From: Schistosoma haematobium
Taxonomy: Eukaryota > Platyhelminthes > Trematoda > Strigeidida > Schistosomatidae
Assembly (NCBI RefSeq): GCF_000699445.3
Contig: NC_067200.1
Coordinates: 12,671,256-12,735,255, forward strand
Direction: 5' to 3'
DNA: 64,000 nucleotides
Shown here: positions 49,900 to 61,989 of the stretch, in pieces
Layout of the letters: the number at the start of each line of letters is the position of its first letter
How positions within the stretch are numbered: position 1 is the first letter of the stretch
Translations under genes and position numbers: made by a program
Notes under the pieces: generated by a model
Databases searched by the model: none
Told to the model about the DNA's origin: nothing
Seen by the model: the letters and a program-made list of their open reading frames with translations, nothing else

Positions 49900-52080
49900 G
49901 TGACAAAGTCGGTAATCATCCATTCACGGTGACACATTGTCTATCGTTGCCGTAGAAATCTTTCGTAAGTTCGGTTGAATAGTAATTAGATGAAATACTT
50001 CCACCATTTTCCTAGCTTCGAGAAACTTTTTCGATAATTTTCGAGGACTGACAATAAATAATACCACATTGTATGTGTGGTTGAAAAAAGAATTCATCGT
50101 AGGGCGGAACATATATATATTCGCACACAGTTGGACATAGACTGTTAGTAAATGAAAACGATAGTCTTTCATATATATATTTGAAATAAGTAAACACTGG
50201 CAAGCTGGGAAGTTATAGATTCATCTGATTACAAACAATAAGTAGTTGGGATTCGCTGACACATAATATCTCACACTTTAAGCTAATCTCTTGAATTTGG
50301 TTTGTTGTATGTGTAATATTTGTCAGTTTATTCTGGTTACAATTACGATACCCTTATGATTGCAGCCATGTATTTGATATTATACAGTTTTGTCATGGTT
50401 TTATCTATAGTTACATGATTTACATGAAATTTGTTGTGAATGAATGCTAAGTGAGAGACTGTACATCATATGTTGCTTTTAAAAACTTGCTAAATGCAAC
50501 ATATTAGGGAAGTAATACAACTGTGTATTGGAAGTGACAGAAATTCAGTCCAGTGTGATTCCGATGGCTGCAGACACATTAGCAACCTACTTTTCAATGG
50601 TTTCAACCATATCGTCCAACCGTAAATCTGTGAGTTCCGTTAAAAACATGGATTAAACATGTTTTCGACTAGATACAGATTACTGATATCGGTAGCTAAT
50701 AAAATATCCGAATGTTGTGTTTGTTTTTCCTATAGGATTGAAGTGAACTGACAGGTTTAATTGTAGGAGAACTATAGACTTTCTAATTATGCAAATTTGA
50801 CGAGACAATTTGATTGCATTTTATACATGTGATAAATGACAATACAAATCGTAGTGATCACTACTGACATTCTCCCCACAGATCACATTGTATCACGTTA
50901 ACGAGTTTCCTTAAATTTCAGGAATGCGAGCAGACAATATAATGGACATAATGGCAGTTGTTCTGGTTGTTAAATTGCTGCCAACTGAATCACGAGAGTA
51001 GCGAATATTTTTCTGACGGAACATCTAACAAGTTTGTTGGAAGTTCTGAAACAGGCGGGTTAACAGATATTTCTAAATTATCAAGACATTTTTCAATCAG
51101 TTTTTCATGTTTCATATCAAATGGTCCTCTGATCAGTGTTTTGACAGTCTTCCGAAACATTATCATCGAAGTGAACATTATTTTGTTATCAACGCATTCT
51201 CATGAAAATGCTTCACTGTGTTTAGCGTTATTGTTTCAGCTACCAAGTTTTCAGAAATGAAGGCGATGTTGACGTGGGATCCGATCTACGATGATTACAC
51301 TTCAAATTCATACAAACAGATATCCACTGTTCTCTGTGACATGATATATGCACTTTCAATAGTTATCAGTTTCAGTTAGTATTCATGTGTAGTATCAGTG
51401 TGGTGATTGGTAAGCGATTCATATTCCAGTCAACTTAGTACAGATGTACTGATGTAATACTCGTGAACTTGTTCAACTAAATAATATTAAGCAGTCAGTT
51501 TTTCATTTCTCAATCGACAGAATGACTAAATCAGTCATAGTGACAATATTGTTAAGATAGAGTAATGCAATAGATAGGTGGAATACAATTTAGTATTAAG
51601 TAAAGTTTTTCCTCAATGTTCACAATATTCATAAGGGTTTCAAATTATCATTGATATGATTGGTGACTACATCCAACATTCTCACCAATATTTATAATCT
51701 TTCACCATCTCTCTGTTTTCCTGTTCGGATCCTAAATGTTTCAAATGATGCGATTCGTATCTGCTCAGACAAAATAACATGTGGTGTAGTTTCATTATGA
51801 CCAATCGGTATTTGAGATAAGGACAGTAGTGGGAATATTGGTGTTGAGTCGATGTTAATGTCAACATTTTTATATCCGAAAATAACCGATCGGTTTATAA
51901 CGAGTTGTCAAACAATTCGCTTCGTAATAATTTCGATGTGCTAACAGTCTGTTGTCTGTGGGGACCTTCCACATGAACTTCGTCGGTGATTTCCAATCGT
52001 TTGGTCTGAGCTGACTCACTAACTTGTTTCGTGACAAATGGTCATAGTTTCTTTTATCCATAATATTCAAAATTCAATTG
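49900..52080 (-). other. Unassigned stretch with scattered minus-strand open frames
   Basis: Open pieces on the minus strand have somewhat protein-like composition: KRNYDHLSRNKLVSQLRPND and WKSPTKFMWKVPTDNRLLAH (within 51870-52070), HLKHLGSEQENREM (51682-51867), KTVKTLIRGPFDMKHEKLIE (50990-51178). They are in different frames and lack convincing splice sites. No family recognised; it could be a decayed gene or retroelement, or chance. Confidence 0.3.
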
Positions 52081-52489
52081 TGTTAAAACATTCACACATT
52101 GGATGGACAACAAATGCTTTAGATACATGATGTTTGGTACTGAAAGAACGGCTACTATAAACCTAACACGTACGGGAATTTTATGAGTAGTTTATATTTC
52201 ATTGAAATCACTAAACAATCATGTTCAGGCAGCCGTTAAAAACCTGGAAGTATTAAGACGAAACGTCGTCCAGTCCCAACATTTTCTTACCATTTCTTTC
52301 TGTTGTTTGAGGGCAGCGTCTCCAGCGTTGCTTGCTATATGAACAAAATTTAATGCTGTCACCATACTCCTTATGTGGTGTGTACTACTGATGTCGACAG
52401 AAATCCGGGTCGAATAAATCCGTATCCGAAGTCTTTGTATTTCCACTTCGCATAGTGAGCATAGCAATGGTTCACGTGTTCAAGTATAA

Positions 52490-53330
52490 ACAGTGGGACC
52501 GCGGATATTACAGACTAAACTAGATATTTTTCTACAGGTAATTTCTAGTTTTATGGACCTAAATTTAGTCATATTCATTGAGAATTCGTGTAATACTTTA
52601 CCTCCGTTGTTTATCCACAGTTTCTTACATTCCAAAACTTATGTAGATGAATTGATAACAATTCTTCTGATACTCATCTTCAGATTAGTTAGAACCAATA
52701 TGGAATCATTTAGCATTTGAAGTATTCAATAAAATAAAATGAATATATGTGAATCATGTACTTTATTAAAAAATAAATTAAAGAATTCGCTTTTATATAA
52801 TTTTGGTAAATAACAACTAAATCTTTGTAGTGACGTTTTAAGTGAAATATTTGGCTACTGAATAATTTTTAAGTAGTTAAAAAATTTTTCTATATTTTTT
52901 CGTTAACTTTCATTTTGTTAATTGTACTGTGACCCAATATTTTGTATCATTACGCTTCAGTGGTTTATAGACTCTAAGAACTGTTGACCGTGATTAACTT
53001 TAATTATGTACCACATAAAAGGGGTATGCACGATTTGTTAATTCTTAACTATTATTATAATTATTATAGTAGATGTCCGGTTTCCTCCAATCTTACTATA
53101 AGATATATTAACTTTTAAAGTGATATATTTAATGACCCATAAAATATGAGTAGGATTTTTTCAATTAGTTTTAACGATTGAAACATAGAGAGTATCGTTA
53201 TGATGAACGTTTACATGTTTAAGTGAATTAATTAAGGAAATGATAGTATATTGTTTCATTCTAAGGTACTGATTAGGTTTTTATTATTAAATTATTTTTT
53301 TTTAAACAGAGGTTATTATCATTTATTCTG
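52490..53330. other. Intergenic, nothing recognised
   Basis: AT-rich sequence with short homopolymer runs only. Confidence 0.5.
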
Positions 53331-53700
53331 TTAGTGACTTGATGAATAGAGAATTCTGGGTGTATGTTTCGTATTGGTTTGCATTCATTAGGGAGACATA
53401 TCTGTAATTTAGAGGGAACTGATATTCCCTATGATATTTGATCCTATTTCACCTAGCCTCTTATTTTGTGACGTAACTACTGAGCTTTTCGGGTCATGAC
53501 TGACCTTCTGTAGGACTGAGACACTCACAACTGTTTATTTTCCGAGTAGTGACTAATGTTATACGTGTCTAAAACTTTTCAACTATTAATTGAGTTTCAT
53601 CGATCAAGCTATGATGTTGCAATTAGTTTTATTGACTGGATATTGTGTATATTGTATTGAGATTTTAGGTGGTTGGAGGAGGTCGATAAGTAACCACAGA
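53330..53700 (-). repeat. Family H2 copy, old
   Basis: H2 landmarks persist on the minus strand (CCTTCTGTAGGACTGAGACA, AGGTGGTTGGAGGAGGTCG, an ACTACTGAGCTTTTCGGG A-box remnant). Core lost. Confidence 0.6.
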
Positions 53701-53839
53701 TTGGATTAAGCTGAAGAACTATTTAACACTAAAGAGGACTAAATGACTTTGAGCAATCCTTAAGAATTTTCAACCATTAACTTATTCATGAGTCAATTCA
53801 TAATCTTCAGTATGAGGTTGTGAAGACAGTATCATTGAA

Positions 53840-54265
53840 ATCACTAATTGATTCAAGTTAGAGAATCATTAAAAACCCAGAAGTGCCGGACAGTCATTTT
53901 CTACTGGTAAATGGCTTTTCAGCAGTACGAATCCATGACTCAGCAACGAGGAATCAAACCCAAGGCCTTCAGTCTCTCATGCAAACTCTTAACCTCTACA
54001 CCGTTGAGTTGGAATCCAATGATGTACTTCAATCAGTTCATGACATTAATCGACCATCTTCCGCTACCTTCTGTGGGTACCTTCCTCACACCCGATACGG
54101 CTGAAGTCCATTGTTTAGCACGGAGACAGAAGGTTCTAGGTTCGTTTCTCGGTTGTGCTGTCGAGAAATTGCACTGCTGAGGAGTCTCATACTAAAACGA
54201 AATGGTCATCCAGTGCATCCAGGTTTTAAATGGTTATCCAACTTTGATCGGTTCATGATTTCTAC
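53840..54265. repeat. H1 inverted pair with one well-kept hammerhead
   Basis: The left minus arm (to about 54060) is decayed. The right plus arm has AGGTTCTAGGTTCG and an H1 hammerhead, ending CGGTTCATGATTTC. Confidence 0.75.
54171..54216 (+). ncRNA. H1 hammerhead ribozyme with changed stem III pair
   Basis: GCACUG/CAGUGC stem I perfect, CUGAGGA, GAAA present. Stem III is AUGGUCAU, so the second pair is U-A instead of C-G: a compensated double change. Stem II (GUCU/AAAC) has one mismatch. The triplet before cleavage is AUC. Confidence 0.7.
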
Positions 54266-54766
54266 TAAATTCACCATCTCTAGATGAAAAGACAATGATT
54301 GCCATCATGAAATTTTCTCAATCATGAAATGATCAATGTCTAATGCACTCAGTTAAAACTGTCTCACTCTAAAAACATAGTTCCTTTCCCTACTTTTTAT
54401 TTCAACTATTTTGTAAGAAAGTTTTGGTGCAAATATTCAAATTCATTGAAAATGTTCAGTGTTCATTACAGAATCGAAAAGTTAATTCAATTTTCAATTC
54501 CAATGGAATACTGGTTCATATTCTTTTTTGTTGCTTATGTTCTTTATCTCCACATTCATGATATAATCAAGTAAAAAACAACTTATTATTATTATTATTT
54601 ATAATTAATTGATCACTGGACGTTGATCAATGTCATGTGTGTCAAATCCTTCTTAATGCAGATCGAAAACTATCGACGAAGTTGCAAAATAGCCACTTGT
54701 CTAGGTAACTCGACATTATGTGCACTACGTTAAGATAAGATGGTGGTTGGAGGTAATCAACGGGAA

Positions 54767-54811
54767 ACCCTGGACTAAGGTTTCGTGCTATTTGGTACTC
54801 GTCAGCAAGGT
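54767..54811 (-). ncRNA. H2 hammerhead ribozyme, left arm
   Basis: Minus strand: stem I ACCUUG/CAGGGU, CUGACGA, GAAA, cleavage after GUC. Stem II GUAC/GCAC has one mismatch and stem III ACCUUAGU keeps its first two pairs. Confidence 0.7.
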
Positions 54812-55057
54812 ATACCTGTAATCTTGAGGGAACGTGTGTTCCCTGATGGATTCGACGTATTCGTTCTACACTAAGAAGGACCTGACACACATGACATGGA
54901 TCACTACCCAGTGATCAGTCAATTGTGATTACATCTCACTCCTACAGGAGATCAGTCGTGACCCGGATAGTCCAATGGTAATATCTCTAACTATGAAGCT
55001 AGCTGATACGTGATCGAATCCGTCAGGGAGCACCAGTTCCCTCAAGAGTACAGGTAA

Positions 55058-55102
55058 ACCTTCCTGACGAGTGCCAAGTAACACGAAACCCAGGTCCAAG
55101 GT
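55058..55102 (+). ncRNA. H2 hammerhead ribozyme, right arm
   Basis: CUGACGA, GAAA and cleavage after GUC are intact. Stem I ACCUUC/CAAGGU keeps five pairs, with a U-A replacing U-G. Stem II GUGC/ACAC has one mismatch. Confidence 0.7.
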
Positions 55103-55139
55103 TTCCTGTTGACCACCTCTAACCACCATATTATTATCA

Positions 55140-56560
55140 TTGTTTATCTTTTTATTTAAACAAATAACACATTTTAATACGGTTTGTTACTGTTTCAAAA
55201 AGAACCTAGTTGATTATCAAAAAGATTTTTTTGTTTTTTTTCCCATGATTATTTACCAACAATCTGTTTCCCCAGTTATTATGAATATCATTGTTGTTTT
55301 GAAAAAAATCTTCCTTTTGTTTAAAACTCCCCGTTTTTGTATTCTTAAGAAAGAAATCAGAATAAATTATAATATTTATTTTCTTTTATTTAGTTGAATG
55401 TTCAATTTGGCGCGGTTGATTCAATCTATTGAACATATTGAACAATATTTTGAAATTATAAAATCAAATGAATAACAATGAAACGAAGAGAGAAAATCCA
55501 TCTACATTTAAATTGTTATACAGTTTATATCATAGAATGATTATAGTTAAATAACCATTGAAAACAATGTAGTACTCAGTTAGGTGTAGCGTCTATCGAT
55601 AGATCTGGACGTCATCCCTTGGTAAGGTTCTGGATATGTACAACTGGAAAGTTCTATACTGGAACAAAATAGCTGTTTAAAGTTTGTTTAATGACATAAA
55701 CTATCACCACAAAGTTCTCATATTAGTAAAGTTATTTTATTGAATTGATTAAGTAGTAATTATGTAAAGTTTTTAGATACTATGAGATCTATAAGTATGA
55801 TTGATGGAGAAAAATGTTCGGGTTTCATCTTTTGAAATCCATTAAATTGATATTTTGTCATTCCATTTTTAATAACTGAGACTAATTATACTACTTAAAA
55901 GATTGTTCTGTATTGTTTTGTAATTTTGAAAAAACTGCCTTTAAATATAAAGGATGATTATATTAGTCTTCTGATCATCACTAGTAGATAGGGAGGATAA
56001 GATTCACACTACGGAAATCATCAAACTACATTACGAGGCAAGCGCTAACTTGGAATCTTGAAGGAAAGTGGCAAAGAGGAAGGCTGAAGAATACACTATG
56101 TTGAGAATTGGAAGCAGATATGAAAAGGATGAATTGCAACTGGAAAGAATTGCTCTAAAAACAGAGTTGGATGAAGACTGCTGGTAGATGGCCTTCGTTC
56201 CTCCACCAGGAGTAACAAGCGTAAGTAAGTAAGTAAGTGTACAGTGTAGCTGTAGATAAAACAATATTGGTGTTAATGTAGTTTTAAAGGATAGATTAAT
56301 TTTTCCATGAAATTGTATAACTTTACTGACTTAATTGTCTAGAGCATATTTTTAAAGTATATCTAGTCATAGAGTACTCTAATATGCTACAATGGTTAAC
56401 TAATTATTATTCAAATACTCATTTACAATAAGGAGGTCATGAGTTATGATTAACTATGAGTTATAAGGTCATATAAGTTATCCATCATATGTATGGTTAA
56501 TTGGTTTGTAAGTGTCATTACCACGATTTGACCAGATAATTTTGAATAAATTGAGAATTA
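55140..56560. other. Intergenic, with one possible RTE end
   Basis: At about 56020-56235 the plus strand reads like the C-terminal end of an RTE-like element (text such as GGAAGGCTGAAGAATACACT and a final GTAAGTAAGTAAGTAAG tandem tail), too broken to annotate as a gene. The rest is AT-rich. Confidence 0.45.
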
Positions 56561-56612
56561 AATAAATTGGTAATCCTATTTGTAAAGTCCTAATGTGTAA
56601 AAAAGAAATAAA

Positions 56613-56660
56613 ATTTCTAACACTTCGTGATTTAGTGTGAGCCACTTCTTCAGGGAACGT
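56613..56660 (-). repeat. PLE-2-type terminal hammerhead remnant
   Basis: It resembles 62028-62070: CUGAAGA and a GUGGCUCA/UAAAUCAC stem II with two mismatches, but the GAAA is now GAAG and the cleavage triplet is lost. A trace of a Penelope terminal repeat, not active. Confidence 0.55.
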
Positions 56661-56694
56661 CTGTATTATTATTTTTCAATATAAGTTTGTAGAG

Positions 56695-56830
56695 TTTCCA
56701 TTGAGATCATGAGTCGATCAATTTTAGGCAACTACTGAAAACCTGGATTTATTTGATGACTGTTTCGTCCTGGTATGGGACTCCTCAACAGTGCGCATTC
56801 ACGATCCCACACGTGCGATTATTTTATTTA
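56695..56830 (-). repeat. H1 fragment
   Basis: Terminal block (GAGATCATGAGTCGATC) and a hammerhead whose first core base is changed (UUGAGGA). Confidence 0.65.
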
Positions 56831-56944
56831 TTTCGACTATTAAAATCAATTTTGACGAAACAAAAACGTGGCATCAGTCATTGAAATGCCACATAATTTA
56901 CAACGTATGTAAATTTTAATCATCAATTGTTGATCGTTATCAGA

Positions 56945-57420
56945 AGGGGTTTTGTGGAGATTTTAGTAATTTTATGGTTGAATTCATTAGTCAATTGAAG
57001 CTAGACCTGTTATAACTTGTTTGAATGCTTATTTTTTTGACTCTTTTAATGCTACTTTGTATCGACTCATGAATTCAACTATAAAATTATTTTTGATTGA
57101 AATTATGAGTCAGTTGAAGCTAGACCGCTATGGAAAACCTGGCAACACTGGACGGCCGTCTCGTCCTACTATGAGACTCCTCAGCAGTGCGCTTCCACGA
57201 CCCCCCACCCCGCGGGATTCGAACCCAGGACCTATCAGTCTTGAGCCAGGCGCTTAACCAACTAGACCACTGCGCCTGCCGGGATCCAACGGTGTTAATG
57301 TCTAACTTCAACCAATCCACAAAATAGCGCGACCATCTTCCATTGTACTGAGGTAGACACCTGTTTTTACCCGACACGGATTAGCTCCACTGGTCACGGC
57401 TTCTCACCAGAACTCCGAGA
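56945..57420 (-). repeat. H1 element, near full length
   Basis: A broken extra end (56945-57005) precedes a full minus copy with terminal block, hammerhead region (57140-57190; GAAA changed to GAGA), tRNA-like head (GGGATTCGAACCCAGGACC and the CACTGCGCCTGCCGG box) and CGACACGGATTAGCTCCA. Confidence 0.8.
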
Positions 57421-57429
57421 ATTTTATTA

Positions 57430-58160
57430 TTGATCAATTTATAATGTTAAAGTCAGTGATGACTAACTACTATAATATTTAATATAAGTGGTATAATTTA
57501 CATATGAACTAAATTGTAACCGAATGACGTAATGTAAATTTGTTGAGACTATTTCATTACAGATGATAGAAGATTATTATATAAATAAAAAAGAAACTGA
57601 TTTCTCCTTTTAACAAAACAGATCAAAAATATCATTCTTTCATTATAACGTTAAGATTGCAAATCATAAACATATAAGAATAGACGAGAAAAAGAAATAG
57701 ATTAATGCAAGAAATGAACTCATTCTAGTTAAAAAAACAAAACAAACCGTGTCTCTATTATCAGTTACTAAGAATAAAAGTTGTCGCCTGAGGCCGATGG
57801 TTTTATTATTTGCACGAGTGCTAGGGTACTTGTTTCTGTGTGTGTGTGTGTACGTATGTACGTGCGCGTGTATTTCACCTTATGTTTTTTATCATTATCA
57901 CTGTTAAGAATGCATGATTTCTAACTGATAAAATGAGTTTATGGTTTGTGAAAAATTCCATTGGGAAATAATAAAAAAGTAACGTAAAAATAAATGAAAA
58001 ATTAAAATTGATTTGGGTGACGTTTTCTCTTTTCTTCCTTCTCTCTTTCTTTCTTTCTTCTTCGTCTTCTTCTTTCGATAATTTTGAAGGAATAATGAAA
58101 TTTTTTAGTTTCATGTATCTTATAAGAACCAAACTTTTAGTGTAATTTTAGCTAGATTTA
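57430..58160. other. Intergenic, nothing recognised
   Basis: AT-rich, with a GT run at 57837-57855 and a CTTTCTTT tract near 58040. No gene seen. Confidence 0.5.
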
Positions 58161-58310
58161 TATTCGTGGATGCGCACTGCTGAGGAGTCCCATACTAGGG
58201 TGAAACGGCCGTCCAGTGCTTCCAGGTTTTCCATGGTGGTCTACCTTCACTTGACTCATGATTTCAACCAGTGAAATTTCTAAAATCTCCACAGAACCCT
58301 TTCTGATATT
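58160..58310 (+). repeat. H1 3' fragment with hammerhead
   Basis: It starts about 13 bp before the hammerhead and runs to the terminal block (TTGACTCATGATTTCAACC, then TCCACAGAACCC). Confidence 0.8.
58174..58219 (+). ncRNA. H1 hammerhead ribozyme, nearly intact
   Basis: GCACUG/CAGUGC, CUGAGGA, GAAA, ACGGCCGU and GUC are all kept. Stem II is GUCC/GGGU with two G-U pairs, so it may be less stable. Confidence 0.8.
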
Positions 58311-58417
58311 ATTTGATAAATCAAATTTATATTCACCTTAGTACTACTGAATTCATAGTTAGTAGTGTGCTATTTTAATTGATAATTATTTTACATACTA
58401 TGTTGAACTGTTCCAAA

Positions 58418-58561
58418 TAGTGGTTTGAATAATTTTTTCTGGTTAGCGTTTTTTTAGAGAGTTAGTTTTCTACGGGATGGGGTTGCCAACCTCATGCCCA
58501 ACCCTCTTCCTTTATCCGGGCTTTGGATCGGCAGTAGTCCCAGAGGGGCTCCAGGCAGAGT
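58418..58561 (-). mobile_element. Short RTE 5'-end insertion with target duplication
   Basis: About 144 bp matching the 5' UTR of the RTE derivative at 10785-10924 (CTACGGGATGGGGT, TTTATCCGGGCTT, GGCAGTAGTCCC). TGTTCCAAA flanks it at 58409-58417 and 58562-58570. It carries the 5' end only, which is unusual for a non-LTR element. Confidence 0.8.
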
Positions 58562-58579
58562 TGTTCCAAAGAATATGAA

Positions 58580-60060
58580 ATCTTAATTTATTGACTACAA
58601 CCTTTTGTTTGGTTGAGAGAGTTTTGTGGTAATTTATCTAATTTATAGGTTGTACTTCTTATATCTGAAGAATCAGAGATTAGGTACTAAAGTAATCAAG
58701 GAATCACTTAGTTTTTGTTAATAATGCTACAGTCTTACTTGTATACACTTATTCGGATGACTTTTGCTTTCTACTGATTGGTTATTTCTAGTTTTCATTT
58801 GCTGGTTTTCTGTATCCTTGGAGGTCATGCTTTGGTTAATGTATGTATTGAGTTGTACTACATCAAGTTATTCAGCTTTTTTCCCTGTGTTAGCGATTGA
58901 TTGATGAAAATTAGAGATTTCAGGTGTGTAACAAGTATCACTAATGTAAGTGACTATTTGCCAATTTATGTCCCAAATTGAATGAAATATTTCAAGCACT
59001 AATCCTTGTGAACATCAACTCACTTATCCCCATATTTCAGCTTTCACCTTGCGATATAAGTATCTTGCTTTAGATTCATGAATGTTTCGTAAGTGTGCAT
59101 TACTAAGGAGTTCGATATTAGGTTGATATGACTGTCTCGTTTTCCTCGGTTTTCAATGTTACTCCATTTGAGATCGGTCCGCACTGAATACATTGTATAT
59201 GCCTACGTACTTAGTCATAACTTATATCTGATTCTTTAAGCACTGGTGATGATCTTATTTAAATAATCACTTTGGCAACTTCTGCATCTGGGTTTCACTG
59301 AACAGAACGAGAAAACGTATTCACTCTTTATGTTACTGCATATCTAAGATCTGTAGTACTGCAGTGAAAAGAACACGAGTGGGGACAGTCGAATGTACTT
59401 GACACGAAATTACAGAGCATCTCAATAAAATCTGAGAACCATATAGTAAGTTGTTAATTTGAAAAATATCAATCCATCATATCAAACTTGACTGTTGCAA
59501 ACATCAACTCATTGTCCCAGATTTCATTGTTCATGCTTTTTCATACCAATCGCGTACCGTTCCCGTTCTTTCCTTATCTATCTTCTGCTGAAATACATTC
59601 TATGCCTGACCACTGTTATATACTACTTATGTGAATATAAGTAACCCACACCACAATACCAGATAGACTGAGGTATAAAACTTGTGTTCCTCACAAAAAC
59701 ACAAGTTGAAAACTATTATTCAATTGTCGTTGTATAGAGAAAAAAAACAGTCGAAAAATGTCATTTCAAGTAGAATACGTTTGTCAGTATGTAAGCTAAA
59801 TCTCTATATTCTCGCTTTATTTAAAGGATACAATTAATTACTGACATAAATCTTATTCATTGTATTCATGTCATAATGAATTCAAACTTGGTTAATCTAT
59901 TGTATCACGACACAAAATAACTAAAAAAAAAACGTTTTAATCAAGGAAACAATTCATTGTTGTATTATGAAAAACAATTCAAATGCTACTGTACAGAACT
60001 TACTTTGTAATCTGGAAACAATAAAATGAGACTGACATTGTGAATAAGAAATTCTAAAGT
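58580..60060. other. Intergenic, with traces of the 300-bp repeat
   Basis: At about 59380-59420 and 59560-59690 it holds text resembling the tails and start of the 6980-7280 family (GTGGGGACAGTCGAATGTA; CTGTTATATACTACTTATGT). The rest is unassigned. Confidence 0.4.
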
Positions 60061-60064
60061 TGAT

Positions 60065-60510
60065 TGTAAGGTGGTGGTTGTGGAGTATTGACAGGAAATA
60101 TTAGAACTACTTTTTTTTTCTATCTGGCACTTGTCAACAAGATGTACTCGTAGTTTTGAAGAAACACATACTGTCTAGCGGATTCGATACTGTATCACAT
60201 AACTTTAAAGTTAGAAACGTTACCACTGAGCTACTTGGGACGCGAGTGAACTCCTTTGTGGCTGAGATACATTTACAATTGAATGATCACTGTGTAATGA
60301 CCAATGTCATGTATATCAAGTCCTTTTTCGAGCTAATGGATTTCATTAGGATAAGTTGAGATTTGTCCGTTAGTCTAATTGATTCAACACTATATTCGCT
60401 TGGTTGTGATATAAGGTAGTAGCCATATTGTAGCTTGATCGATAGAATTCAATCAGCACTAAGAAGGACTCAACACATATGGCATAGGTCATTGTCCAGT
60501 GATCGATCAA
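60065..60510. repeat. Family H2 element, degraded
   Basis: A left minus arm with decayed hammerhead (CACTTGTCAACAAGATG), an A-box remnant (TACCACTGAGCTACTTGGG), the central block, then an inverted end (CACTAAGAAGGACTCAACAC, GTCCAGTGATCGATCAA). Confidence 0.65.
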
Positions 60511-60754
60511 ATGTAAAGTTAATTGCTTTTCCTGTGTGTGTTCTACTCTGTCATCCCATTTTACTTAAATTGATGAATGTATTATAATACACTCTACAAG
60601 CCTTAATTTTTATATCAGTTTTCATTTCTTATTTCTACTTGGACTTAAAGTGTCCTTCTTTCTCCATGAGTTTCATTTTCCATTTGTGTTTTAAATGTGA
60701 TTTTAATTGGTTACTTGGTCACTAGATAATCGTATGAGATTTAGTAGCAGTCAT

Positions 60755-61365
60755 TTAACCAGGACGGCCATCAGACAAATCAAGAGTGGGGAAGCAGCAG
60801 GACCTGACAATATACCAGCTGAGGCACTGAAGCAACTGCAGTCATGCTCCACCTTCTATTCTTCTTCCTTCTTCTAGTGGTCGACTGGATTATGAAGACC
60901 TCCACATCTGAGGGAAGGCGCAGAATACAATAGACAGCTAGGAATCAGTAAGAAGAGTTGGACTTTGCAGACGACCTGGCCCTTCTATCCCATACACACG
61001 AACAAATACAGATGAATACAACTAGTGCAGCAGAAGCATCTGCAGTATTAAGCCTCAACATACACAATAGAAAAAGCAAGATCCTCAAATGCATCACGGA
61101 GAACATCAACCCAACCACACTTGATGGCAAAACCATGGAAGAAATGAAAACTTTCTCGTACCTGGCTAGCATCATCGATGAGACAGGAGGATCGGATACA
61201 GATGTAAAAGCGAGGATTGGCAAAGTAAGAGTTGCATTTCTACAATTGATGAACATATGGAATTCAAAACAACTGTCAAGCAACATCAAAGTCAGAATCT
61301 CCAATACGAACGTCGAGGCAGTTCTACCGTACGAAGCTGAAACTTGGAGAACTACCACAAATATA
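60755..61365 (+). mobile_element. RTE-clade retrotransposon fragment
   Basis: Plus strand: IRQIKSGEAAGPDNIPAEAL (start of the RT domain), then a gap, then FADDLALLSHTHEQI (the catalytic box as FADD), SAAEASAVLSLNIHNRKSKI, VKARIGKVRVAFLQLMNIWN and EAETWRTT, where it breaks off. It is the same family as 9711-10924 but keeps the catalytic box. Internally deleted and truncated, so a dead copy. Confidence 0.8.
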
Positions 61366-61499
61366 ATCATGTTATTAATATGTAATATTTATTCTCTTCT
61401 GTTCTTCTTATAAATTTGATTTTTCCATCATTAAATGAACTGTTATTTGTGTGATAGTGATAGTAAGACCAAATAAATGGATGTATCTAACTGATAATT

Positions 61500-61725
61500 A
61501 ATCCAATAGTTGAGATCATGAGTCAATTGAAGCTAGATCACCATGGGAAGCCTGGAAGCACTGGGTTCGAAACTCGCGAAGAGGGATCGTGGTTGCGCAC
61601 CACTGAAAAGTCCCACAATACGTCGAAACGGCCATCCAGTGCTTCCACATTTTTCATGGTGGTCTAGCTTCAATTCAATCATGATCTCAATTATTGAAAT
61701 TACTATAATATCCACAAAAACCCCT
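61500..61725 (+). repeat. H1 element reduced to inverted ends around a decayed hammerhead
   Basis: It begins GAGATCATGAGTCAATTGAA and ends with its inverse (TTCAATTCAATCATGATCTC). Between them are a B-box remnant (GGGTTCGAAACTCGCG) and a hammerhead with CUGAAAA (core G changed). Confidence 0.75.
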
Positions 61726-61989
61726 TATGATGACTATTCAATAAAAAGTTTGATCAATAACTTGTGGAGGGGGACGGGAGAATATATTCGAGATATTTCC
61801 TATAATTTGTATTATCAATCTACCTGATAAGCATTATTATGGTAATGCACAACAGTGTATAATTTTTAGAAGGCAATACAAAATAATGATTAGAATTTAT
61901 TTCAGTACAGCCTAAACCAAACAATCACTAAGTGAACGATGTGATTGATAAGCTAACGAATTAATTATAAATAAATAAACGAATAAATA

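Larger units (their letters stand above)
54600..55130. repeat. Family H2 foldback element with two hammerheads
   Basis: Same layout as 39490-40250: TTGATCACTGGACGTTGATC, GGTGGTTGGAGGTAATCAAC, minus hammerhead, inverted join near 54855, then CAGTCAATTGTGATTACATC, tRNA-like head (CCCGGATAGTCCAATGGTAA) and plus hammerhead, ending ACCTCTAACCACCAT. Confidence 0.85.
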
